Positions 1-5,523 of a stretch of 6,220 nt of DNA are shown piece after piece. Positions within the stretch are counted from its first letter, which is position 1. The number at the start of each line of letters is the position of its first letter. The notes beneath the pieces were generated by a model that worked only from the letters and a program-made list of their open reading frames with translations, was not told where the DNA came from and searched no databases. The translations under genes and the position numbers were made by a program. Source of the DNA: Deltaproteobacteria bacterium (GTDB lineage: Bacteria; Desulfobacterota; JADFXK01); assembly GCA_015233285.1 (NCBI GenBank), contig JADFYA010000102.1, positions 1 through 6,220 of the forward strand, given 5' to 3'.

Positions 1-1146
1 CAATACATCTATTCCAATCGGCTGAATTTGGGCAAGTTGCGGCGGGAGGAAAACGTGTTGTGGTCCTTTGCCCCCCACGACATTTCCCTGATTTTAGGCT
101 TGACCGGTGAGATGCCCACCCAGGTCTGGGCTCAAGGGGGCAACTATGTCCGGCCGGATATCGCCGACGTGACCATCAGCGCCCTTAAATTCCCCAGCGG
201 CGTCCGGGCCCACTTGTTTGTGTCCTGGCTGCATCCATTCAAAGAGCAAAAACTGGTCGTGGTAGGTCAAAAGAAGATGGCCGTGTTCAATGATCTGGCC
301 CCCTGGCCTGAAAAGCTGCAACTGTATGCCCATCATATCGAATGGCCGGGAAATGTGCCGGTGGCCCACCGGGCTGAGGCGGAAAATGTGCCGGTCACAG
401 AAATGGAACCGTTGCGATTAGAATGCCAACATTTTCTGGAGTGCATCGCCACCCGCCATCCCCCCCGGACCGACGCCCGGGAAGCCCTGAGAGTACTCCA
501 GGTCTTAAATGCCTGCCAGACGGTTTTAGAGGAAGGCCGCCCTGTTTCGTTGAGCCCGGAGCCACCGGGATGGACCGAGATAGAGGCGGGGTATTTTGTT
601 CATCCTTCGGCTGAAGTGGACCCTGATGTGATCATTGGTCAGGGCACCAAGATCTGGCGGCATAGCTACTTGATGACTGGCACCCGGATCGGGGAGCGGT
701 GTAACGTGGGCCAGAACGTGGTCGTCGGTCCCAATGTAACCGTCGGGAATGGATGCAAGATTCAAAACAACGTGTCGGTCTACGAAGGAGTTACGTTAGA
801 AGATGACGTCTTTTGCGGTCCGAGCATGGTTTTCACCAATGTGATCAACCCCCGGAGCCATATTCCCAGGAGACACGAGATCAGGCCGACTCTGGTCAAA
901 CGCGGTGCGACCATCGGCGCTAATGCCACCATTTTGTGTGGCCATACCCTGGGTGAGTATTGTTTTGTCGGGGCAGGAGCGGTGGTGACCAAAAACGTCC
1001 CGGCCTATGCCCTGGTGATGGGCAATCCGGCCAAACAGACGGGTTGGATGTGTGCTTGCGGGATGCGGCTCTTCGACGATTTGAAATGCTATGTCTGCGG
1101 GGCGGAGTATAACCAGCTTGAGGCGGACCTGTCACCGGCGGACTAG
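1..1146 (+). CDS. Fused Gfo/Idh/MocA dehydrogenase - WbpD-like N-acetyltransferase (3' part, 5' end outside window)
   Basis: The frame is open from base 1 and ends at TAG 1144-1146, giving about 381 visible residues; the N-terminal Rossmann domain and true start lie upstream. Bases 1 to about 575 encode the C-terminal substrate-binding domain of a Gfo/Idh/MocA oxidoreductase ([36 protein letters not shown], and [18 protein letters not shown] near its end). From about base 592 a hexapeptide-repeat acyltransferase begins ([70 protein letters not shown]). The family counterparts, WbpB and WbpD/WlbB, respectively oxidise a UDP-N-acetylglucosaminuronate at C3 and N-acetylate the C3 amino group using acetyl-CoA, for surface polysaccharide; an aminotransferase acts between them. 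The extreme C-terminus carries C-x-C-x9-C-x2-C (cysteine codons at 1051, 1057, 1087, 1096), probably a zinc ribbon. The exact sugar substrate is inferred. The gene faces smpB convergently. Confidence 0.9.
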   Translation, partial: QYIYSNRLNLGKLRREENVLWSFAPHDISLILGLTGEMPTQVWAQGGNYVRPDIADVTISALKFPSGVRAHLFVSWLHPFKEQKLVVVGQKKMAVFNDLAPWPEKLQLYAHHIEWPGNVPVAHRAEAENVPVTEMEPLRLECQHFLECIATRHPPRTDAREALRVLQVLNACQTVLEEGRPVSLSPEPPGWTEIEAGYFVHPSAEVDPDVIIGQGTKIWRHSYLMTGTRIGERCNVGQNVVVGPNVTVGNGCKIQNNVSVYEGVTLEDDVFCGPSMVFTNVINPRSHIPRRHEIRPTLVKRGATIGANATILCGHTLGEYCFVGAGAVVTKNVPAYALVMGNPAKQTGWMCACGMRLFDDLKCYVCGAEYNQLEADLSPAD

Positions 1147-1183
1147 AGCCGAGCCGCCAGGTCTGATCACACATTTGACGTAC
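1147..1183. other. Convergent intergenic gap without a recognisable terminator
   Basis: These 37 bp separate the stop codons of the fusion gene (+) and smpB (-). I see no stable hairpin with a T-tract in either direction. The only structure is a short direct repeat of CAGGTCT, at 1158-1164 and 1185-1191; the second copy overlaps the smpB stop. Termination of both genes must be weak, Rho-dependent, or occur inside the opposing gene. Confidence 0.5.
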
Positions 1184-1663
1184 TCAGGTCTTGATTTTGT
1201 AATTCTTTTTTTGACGGTCAAGTTCACGATTTGCGTCTCTTTTTTTCAGTTCGTGACGGCGGTCCACCACATTCCGGCCCTTGGCTAAGGCCATCTCAGC
1301 CTTGACATGGGATTGGGAGAAATAAAGCTTAAGCGGAATAAGAGTAAACCCTTTTTCTTCGATCTTGCCGATCAGCCGTTTAATCTCGCTCTTATGAAAA
1401 AGGAGCTTGCGGGGTCTTAAGGGATCATGGTTATCATGATAGGCGAAGGGATAAGGGCTGATATTGGCATTATATAACCATACCTCGCCCTTCCTGATTT
1501 TGGCGTAGGCGTCGGACAAATTGGCCCGGCCCAGACGCAGGGATTTTACTTCCGTCCCGGTCAGGACCAATCCCGCCTCCATAGACTCCACGATATCAAA
1601 TCGAAACCGGGCCTTCTTGTTCTGGCAAATTAATTTTCTGGTTGTTCCAGGGTCTTTCGACAT
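1184..1663 (-). CDS. smpB: SsrA-binding protein SmpB
   Basis: SmpB binds tmRNA (SsrA) and delivers it to ribosomes stalled on mRNAs lacking a stop codon, so that trans-translation can release the ribosome and tag the peptide. The 159-residue product matches the family's usual length of about 160 and is intact. Visible family blocks are NKKARFRFDI (15-24), EAGLVLTGTEVKSLRLGRAN (29-48), GEVWLYNANISPY (59-71), RKLLFHKSEI (85-94), GFTLIPLKLYF (105-115) and KAEMALAKGR (121-130). The basic tail RDANRELDRQKKNYKIKT (142-159) is the segment known to fold into a helix in the empty mRNA channel. The start is ATG 1661-1663; its Shine-Dalgarno is weak (GAGAG about 12 nt upstream, then an A-run). It lies 219 bp downstream of ptsI, behind a probable terminator and promoter, so it is probably transcribed on its own. 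No ssrA gene is visible here. Confidence 0.98.
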   Translation of the reverse strand: MSKDPGTTRKLICQNKKARFRFDIVESMEAGLVLTGTEVKSLRLGRANLSDAYAKIRKGEVWLYNANISPYPFAYHDNHDPLRPRKLLFHKSEIKRLIGKIEEKGFTLIPLKLYFSQSHVKAEMALAKGRNVVDRRHELKKRDANRELDRQKKNYKIKT

Positions 1664-1742
1664 AGTCTTTTTTTACTCTCTTGACTCAATCCTAAAGTCA
1701 TCCGAAATTGAAGTCTTTCGTTTCACATTCGACCAGTTAACT

Positions 1743-1748
1743 AGTATA
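1743..1748 (-). promoter_or_regulatory. Candidate -10 element for smpB (TATACT)
   Basis: The minus strand reads TATACT here, a good match to TATAAT, 79 nt upstream of the smpB ATG and just downstream of the ptsI terminator hairpin. At 16-18 bp spacing the possible -35 hexamers (TTCCGC, ATTCCG, TATTCC) are poor, so the call rests on the -10 and on position. An 8-bp perfect palindrome, AGTTAACT (1735-1742), abuts the -10 on its downstream side and may lie over the transcription start. Confidence 0.4.
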
Positions 1749-1777
1749 GCCGCAAAGATTCCAGGCGGAATATCTAG

Positions 1778-1797
1778 AAAACAGAGGAAACCCTCTG
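1778..1797 (-). terminator. Rho-independent terminator downstream of ptsI
   Basis: On the minus strand CAGAGG (1792-1797) pairs perfectly with CCTCTG (1782-1787) around the tetraloop GTTT, followed at once by TTTT (1778-1781) and then CT. A flanking G-U pair can extend the stem to 7 bp. It sits about 86 nt past the ptsI TAA and upstream of the smpB -10, where a terminator would be expected. The stem is short, so efficiency is uncertain. It is embedded in the low-complexity repeat at 1782-1828. Confidence 0.5.
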
Positions 1798-1828
1798 CGT
1801 CCCGCCCTGTTCTTTCTGCGTCCTCTGC
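1782..1828. repeat. Intergenic 'TCTGCGTCC' repeat tract
   Basis: TCTGCGTCC occurs at 1794-1802 and again at 1815-1823 (period 21), followed by the related TCCTCTGC (1821-1828); read on the minus strand this is a purine-rich GCAGAGGACGCAGA-type sequence. Tracts of this kind (CTCTGCGTCCTCTGCGGT) are, from memory, common between genes in Deltaproteobacteria and some other environmental bacteria, where they produce spurious short ORFs with 'AEDAE' or 'SASSAV' strings. Both strings occur here in opposite frames, which supports a noncoding repeat. Its function is unknown. Confidence 0.5.
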
Positions 1829-1882
1829 AGTCAGGTTTTTGGGAGTGATTCCTGCGCGCATCGCACCGGGATGAGAACGCGG

Positions 1883-3691
1883 TTATTGTGGGGACTGGTC
1901 GCCGGACCCAGGATGATTGAAGATTTGATTCATTAGATCACGGGATAGAATTCGGCTCATATGTTCAAAGACAAGTGTATTGACCTGTCCGGAGGTTTCA
2001 CACTTGAAGATCCGCTTAAAAAATTCTTTGGACTCAGTGAAGGAGGTCTCCCGGATAATTTGTTTGATGATGGGGATGCTGAAGGCGTTCATGGACAGGT
2101 CGGTAATGCCCAGTCCCAGCAGGATGGGCAGGCACATGGGATCCCCGGCCATTTCACCACAAATGGACAGTTTGATCCCGGATTGTTCGGATGTCTTAAC
2201 CAATTGATGGAGAATGCGCAAGATGGCCGGATGGAACGGCTTATACATGTGAGCCACATATTCATTCACCCGGTCAATGGCCATGGTATACTGGATCAGA
2301 TCGTTACTCCCGATACTGAAAAATTCCACTTCCTTGGCTAAGGCGTCGGCCATAATCACGGCTGAAGGGATCTCGATCATAATCCCTAGAGAGATGTTCT
2401 TGTCAAAGGGGATTTGTTGACGATCCATTTCCTGGCAGACCTGGTGGTAGATGTCTTTTACGGCCCGCATTTCCGAAACGCTGGAGATCATCGGAAACAG
2501 AATCTTGACCCAACCGTAATTACTGGCCCGGAGGATAGCCCGCAGTTGCGTCTTGAAAATCTCCGGTTCCCGCAAACAAAATCGGATGGCCCGCAACCCC
2601 AGGACCGGGTTGGCCTCTGGTTTCATATCCATGTAACCAGCCACCTTATCCCCGCCGACGTCAAGAGTGCGAATGATCACCGGCCGCGGCTTCATACTTT
2701 CCACAACTTCCCGGTAGTTCTCGAACAATTCGTCTTCCCGAGGCAGCTTGGCACTGGCCAGGTAATGATACTCGGTCCGGTATAGTCCCACCCCCTCGGC
2801 GCCGTAGTCAAGGGCAGCCGCGGCTTCCGCAATCATTTCCAGATTAGCCATGATGCTGATTTCTTGGCCGTCGCGGGTTACAGCCGGTAAGCGGCTCTGT
2901 CCATGAACATGCTCTTGGTACAATTCAAAGCGGGCTTTCCGCTCCTGATAGCGCTGAATAGTGTCTGCGTCCGGGTTAATGATGACCAACCCGGCGCCGC
3001 CATCCAAGATTAAATGATCACCGGTAACGATTACTTCCGAAGCCCGGCGCAGCCCGACCACTGCCGGAATTTCCAGGGATTGAGCCATGATGGCCATATG
3101 GGAGGTCCGGCCGCCGATATCGGTGACAATCCCCTGGACCCGGTTGGCTTTAATCTGGGTCATATCCTCGGGTGTCAGGTCATGAGCCACAATAATGACT
3201 TTATCGGCGATGTCCTTGAGACTGCCCGACGGGGACCCCAACAGGACGCGCAGCAGACGTTGCCCCACCTGGCCGATATCCAGGACGCGCTCACGCAAAT
3301 AGTCATCTTCAATCTTTTTGAATGACTCCTGAATCTTGGTAACGGTTTTTTTCACCGCCCATTCGGCGTTGATATGTCCGATCCGAATCTGCTCAATAAC
3401 CGCATCAAAAAAGTTATGATCGCTAAGGATGAGCATATGGGTGTCGAGAACATAGACGTGATCTTTCAGTTCGGCCGGGATACTCTCCTTAGCCTTCCTC
3501 AGCTCTTCTTTAATCCACTCGGCCGCGTCCATAAACCGTTTTACTTCGTTGTCTACGCGCGACTCGTCAAGAAGGTAATGGTAGAAAATTCTAACTTCGG
3601 CCCGGTCAATGTGATAGGCCCGGCCCATCACGATGCCTGGGGAAGCTCCAATACCATGGAGAGTGTCTGTCTGTATGCTTTCAGTATCCAC
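1883..3691 (-). CDS. ptsI: PTS Enzyme I (phosphoenolpyruvate-protein phosphotransferase)
   Basis: This cytoplasmic enzyme takes phosphate from PEP onto a histidine and passes it to HPr, the first step of every phosphotransferase system. The 602-residue product is complete for the family (E. coli EI is 575). The N-terminal part is the HPr-binding helical domain inserted in the phosphohistidine domain, with GIGASPGIVMGRAY at 13-26 and the active-site GGRTSHMAIMAQ at 193-204 (phosphorylated His198). The C-terminal PEP-binding barrel shows GLYRTEY (Arg305), RTLDVGGDK (Arg341), MIEIPSA (Glu440), GSNDLIQYT (Asn463, Asp464), Arg474 and the acid/base cysteine in SICGEMAGDP (Cys511). The start is GTG 3689-3691, only 2 nt after the ptsH stop. 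GAAGAAGAG in the last ptsH codons (3697-3705) is the likely ribosome site, so translation is probably coupled. No EII genes are in the window. Confidence 0.98.
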   Translation of the reverse strand: MDTESIQTDTLHGIGASPGIVMGRAYHIDRAEVRIFYHYLLDESRVDNEVKRFMDAAEWIKEELRKAKESIPAELKDHVYVLDTHMLILSDHNFFDAVIEQIRIGHINAEWAVKKTVTKIQESFKKIEDDYLRERVLDIGQVGQRLLRVLLGSPSGSLKDIADKVIIVAHDLTPEDMTQIKANRVQGIVTDIGGRTSHMAIMAQSLEIPAVVGLRRASEVIVTGDHLILDGGAGLVIINPDADTIQRYQERKARFELYQEHVHGQSRLPAVTRDGQEISIMANLEMIAEAAAALDYGAEGVGLYRTEYHYLASAKLPREDELFENYREVVESMKPRPVIIRTLDVGGDKVAGYMDMKPEANPVLGLRAIRFCLREPEIFKTQLRAILRASNYGWVKILFPMISSVSEMRAVKDIYHQVCQEMDRQQIPFDKNISLGIMIEIPSAVIMADALAKEVEFFSIGSNDLIQYTMAIDRVNEYVAHMYKPFHPAILRILHQLVKTSEQSGIKLSICGEMAGDPMCLPILLGLGITDLSMNAFSIPIIKQIIRETSFTESKEFFKRIFKCETSGQVNTLVFEHMSRILSRDLMNQIFNHPGSGDQSPQ

Positions 3692-3693
3692 GT

Positions 3694-3984
3694 CTACTCT
3701 TCTTCAAACTTGTCATGGAAGAGTTGCGTTAACGCCTCTATGACCTCTCGGGCATCCTCACCCTTGGCTCTGATTTCCAAATAGGTTCCTTTCGGACAAT
3801 TCAAGGTCAAGATATCGAGGATGCTTCGGCCATCGGCTGAAACGCCGTCTTTGGAAATGATGATTTGAGATTTGAACTCCTTACTTTTCAAGGCAATTTT
3901 AGCAGCCGCACGGGCGTGCAAACCGACCTTGTTCATCACTTCCAGCCTTTTATTTATTTCCAATTGTTCCGGATTGTCCGCCAT
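3694..3984 (-). CDS. ptsH: Phosphocarrier protein HPr
   Basis: HPr accepts phosphate from Enzyme I on a histidine and hands it to EIIA domains. The product is 96 residues, slightly longer than the typical 85-90 because of an N-terminal extension of about eight residues. The active-site block is KVGLHARAAAK (19-29) with His23 and Arg25; Ala26 replaces the proline of the classic GLHARPAA. The second landmark, DGRSILDILTLNCPKGT (51-67), keeps Ser54, equivalent to the Ser46 phosphorylated by HPr kinase, so regulatory phosphorylation is possible although no hprK is visible. The start is ATG 3982-3984. The Shine-Dalgarno is poor (TAAGAT), but the first beta-strand (LEINKRLEVMN) rules out starting at Met17. 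It lies 57 bp after tyrS and 2 nt before ptsI, which follows it in an obvious two-gene unit. Confidence 0.97.
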   Translation of the reverse strand: MADNPEQLEINKRLEVMNKVGLHARAAAKIALKSKEFKSQIIISKDGVSADGRSILDILTLNCPKGTYLEIRAKGEDAREVIEALTQLFHDKFEEE

Positions 3985-4041
3985 GTTAGTTATCTTAATT
4001 ACTTTAGTTAAGAATTAATAAATCAGGCCGGATGGTCTCTC
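3985..4041 (-). other. AT-rich leader between tyrS and ptsH
   Basis: This 57-bp gap is very AT-rich in its ptsH-proximal 40 bases, unlike the surrounding genes. It contains an imperfect palindrome at 3995-4011 (TTAACTAAAGTAATTAA on the minus strand) and an overlapping TTAAGAATTAA (4008-4018, plus-strand reading). I find no hairpin-plus-T-tract terminator for tyrS and no convincing -35/-10 pair. It may hold an AT-rich promoter or protein-binding site for ptsHI, or simply be an operon spacer. Confidence 0.3.
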
Positions 4042-5292
4042 TCAGTCGATGACTCTAACTCGGTGATACTTCTTCTTTCCCATCCGCAGCATAATCGCCC
4101 CGGATCGGAGATCTGTGTCCAACACCTTGGAGTCAAACGCGGCCAGCTTAATATTGTTGACATATCCTCCTCCTTGGGTAATCAGACGTCTGGCTTCCCC
4201 CCGAGAAGAACAGAGCCCTACCTCCGTAAACAAGACAAAGGCCGGGATCCCCTCAGTCAGGCGGGATCGCGGCAGGACCGTGCAGGGAACGGATTCGTCA
4301 TTTTGGGCCAGGGAATCCAGTTCGTCCTCACCCCCAAACAAGGCTCTGGCTGCCCGCCGCGCCTCGTCGGCTTCTTTTTCACCGTGGGTGATCTTGGTTG
4401 CTTCGTAGGCCAAGACTTCTTTAGCCCGGCGGATATCGGCGTCTTTTAAGGCGCCCAGTTCCCGAACCTGGTCCATGGGCAAAAAAGTAAACAAACCCAA
4501 AAATTTTTCCACATCGGGGTCTTCGGTATTAATCCAGTACTGGTAATAATCATAAGGCGTAGTCCGGCCGGCATCAAGCCAAACCGCCCCGGCCGCGGTC
4601 TTGCCCATCTTGGCCCCGGAGGAGGTGGTAATCAGGGGAAATGTGATCCCGTAGCCCTGGCCCTGATTCATCCGCCGGATCAAATCGATACCGGCCACGA
4701 TATTCCCCCACTGATCGCTGCCGCCCAGTTGAAGCCGGCAATCATGGTGTTCGCGGAGGTACAGGAAATCATAGGCCTGTAGCAGCATGTAGTTGAATTC
4801 GATAAAGCTTAGCCCGGTCTCCAGGCGCAGCTTACAGGATTCTGCCGTCAACATCCGGTTAACGCTGAAGTGCCGGCCGATGTCCCGAAGAAACTCTATA
4901 TAGTTAAGTTTGGTCAACCAATCGGCGTTGTTCAGCATCGCCGCCCGATCATCACCAAAATCCAGATATCGGGATAATTGGGCCTTTAATCCTTCGGCAT
5001 TCTGAGCAATGTCATCGTAAGTCAGAATCTTCCGCATCTCGGTCTTGCCACTGGGATCGCCCACCAACCCCGTGCCGCCACCCACCAGGGCGATGGGCCG
5101 GTGGCCTTGGCGCTGCATATGGACCAGCGACATAATGGGAATCAAGCTACCTACATGCAAACTACTGGCCGTGGGATCAAACCCGATGTAGCAGGTTACG
5201 CTCTCTTTATCAAATAATTCTCTTAAAGCGGACTCATCGGTCACCTGCTCGATGAACCCTCTCTCGTAAAATATATCCAGAATATTAGCCAC
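4042..5292 (-). CDS. tyrS: Tyrosyl-tRNA synthetase (TyrRS)
   Basis: This class I enzyme charges tRNA-Tyr with tyrosine using ATP. The 416-residue product is full length for the bacterial family. Signatures: GFDPTASSLHVGSL (37-50; HVGS is the HIGH motif), GGGTGLVGDPSGKTEMR (71-87), the tyrosine-recognition pattern Y168-x3-Q172-x2-D175, GGSDQWGNI (190-198), KMGKT (228-232; KMSKS equivalent) and a C-terminal S4 RNA-binding domain (SSRGEARRLITQGGGYVNN, 362-380). I place the start at GTG 5290-5292 because a perfect AAGGAG (5299-5304) sits exactly 6 nt upstream. The longer alternative, TTG 5305-5307, would add five residues and put this Shine-Dalgarno inside the gene. The resulting N-terminus, MANILDIFYERGF, is typical of the family. 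A sigma70-like promoter lies upstream. ptsH follows after 57 bp without an obvious terminator. Confidence 0.98.
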   Translation of the reverse strand: MANILDIFYERGFIEQVTDESALRELFDKESVTCYIGFDPTASSLHVGSLIPIMSLVHMQRQGHRPIALVGGGTGLVGDPSGKTEMRKILTYDDIAQNAEGLKAQLSRYLDFGDDRAAMLNNADWLTKLNYIEFLRDIGRHFSVNRMLTAESCKLRLETGLSFIEFNYMLLQAYDFLYLREHHDCRLQLGGSDQWGNIVAGIDLIRRMNQGQGYGITFPLITTSSGAKMGKTAAGAVWLDAGRTTPYDYYQYWINTEDPDVEKFLGLFTFLPMDQVRELGALKDADIRRAKEVLAYEATKITHGEKEADEARRAARALFGGEDELDSLAQNDESVPCTVLPRSRLTEGIPAFVLFTEVGLCSSRGEARRLITQGGGYVNNIKLAAFDSKVLDTDLRSGAIMLRMGKKKYHRVRVID

Positions 5293-5298
5293 CGAACT

Positions 5299-5304
5299 CT
5301 CCTT
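5299..5304 (-). promoter_or_regulatory. Shine-Dalgarno AAGGAG deciding the tyrS start
   Basis: The minus strand reads AAGGAG, then AGTTCG, then GTG. A perfect anti-16S match with a 6-nt spacer to GTG 5290-5292 argues strongly that translation starts there and not at TTG 5305-5307, which would immediately precede and include this motif in the coding region. Confidence 0.85.
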
Positions 5305-5361
5305 CAAGAGCGGAATATTAGCTGAAAGAAATCATCTTGTAAAAGCCACTTTTTTGTCGGG

Positions 5362-5388
5362 CACCATTTCTCGGTCACTAAATGGGTG
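5362..5388. promoter_or_regulatory. Inverted repeat over the tyrS transcription start (putative operator)
   Basis: CACCATTT (5362-5369) and AAATGGGTG (5380-5388) are inverted copies with one bulged G and a 10-nt spacer. One arm abuts the tyrS -10 hexamer and the pair spans the predicted start of transcription near 5382, a classic place for a repressor. If transcription starts upstream of the arm, the RNA could instead fold into a 5' hairpin. No regulator gene is visible, so the role is inferred from position only. Confidence 0.4.
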
Positions 5389-5417
5389 ATAATAGCAGTT
5401 ATTGGGAGTGAGGTCAA
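5389..5417 (-). promoter_or_regulatory. Sigma70-type promoter for tyrS
   Basis: On the minus strand TTGACC (5412-5417) is followed by exactly 17 bp and TATTAT (5389-5394), each hexamer matching the consensus at five of six positions. TG two bases ahead of the -10 (TGCTATTAT) adds an extended -10 element. The predicted start is near 5382, giving a leader of about 90 nt before the tyrS GTG. No T-box landmarks are evident in that leader. Confidence 0.75.
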
Positions 5418-5451
5418 ATCCTTTTTCTAACCATCCAGGACAATCTCCCAA

Positions 5452-5471
5452 AAAAGGTAACAATACCTTTT
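5452..5471 (-). terminator. Hairpin terminator downstream of the aminotransferase gene
   Basis: On the minus strand AAAAGGTA (5464-5471) pairs perfectly with TACCTTTT (5452-5459) around a TTGT loop, and the T-run continues for two more bases (TTTTTT in all) before GGG. It begins 52 nt after the aminotransferase stop and lies upstream of the tyrS promoter. Only two G-C pairs support the stem, so it is probably a weak terminator. The A-run on the other side would let it act in both directions. Confidence 0.5.
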
Positions 5472-5509
5472 AGCTCGCTGCTGGTTACTGGTAGCTCGGT
5501 GCCGGTTAT
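5471..5509. repeat. Imperfect 21-bp tandem repeat
   Basis: TAGCTCGCTGCTGGTTAC (5471-5488) is repeated as TAGCTCGGTGCCGGTTAT (5492-5509), 15 of 18 bases identical with a period of 21 bp. It lies in the noncoding tail after the aminotransferase stop. It encodes no gene, and two copies are too few to suggest an array. It could be a remnant of a dispersed intergenic repeat. Confidence 0.45.
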
Positions 5510-5523
5510 GAAGTTTAGGTTAT

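Noticed and set aside
1853..1860. TGCGCGCA palindrome downstream of ptsI.
   Set aside because: An 8-bp palindrome of alternating G/C is expected by chance in this composition and lacks supporting context.
1673..1861. Minus-strand 62-codon open frame between ptsI and smpB.
   Set aside because: Its 'LTAEDAERTGRDAEG' string arises from translating the TCTGCGTCC-type repeat. It has no family resemblance, covers the terminator and promoter signals, and overlaps an equally repeat-derived frame on the other strand.
1521..1874. Plus-strand 117-codon open frame over the smpB 5' end and the intergenic repeat.
   Set aside because: It is antisense to the conserved smpB start, and its tail (SASSAV) is again repeat-derived. 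There is no ribosome site or protein family evidence.
1961..2341. Plus-strand open frame antisense to ptsI (and similar ones at 2414-2785, 3014-3325 and 3374-3784).
   Set aside because: All lie entirely or largely opposite conserved ptsI or ptsH codons and their translations resemble no family; they are shadows of the real genes.
5341..5353. AAAAG-CCA-CTTTT hairpin in the tyrS leader considered as a terminator or attenuator.
   Set aside because: The stem has a single G-C pair and a 3-nt loop, with only four T's following on the minus strand. It is too weak to terminate.
5293..5388. Possible T-box riboswitch in the tyrS leader.
   Set aside because: The leader is only about 90 nt, has ATGGTGCCCG instead of the AGGGTGGNACCGCG antiterminator core, and has no terminator before the start codon. 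T-boxes are also rare in proteobacteria-like lineages.
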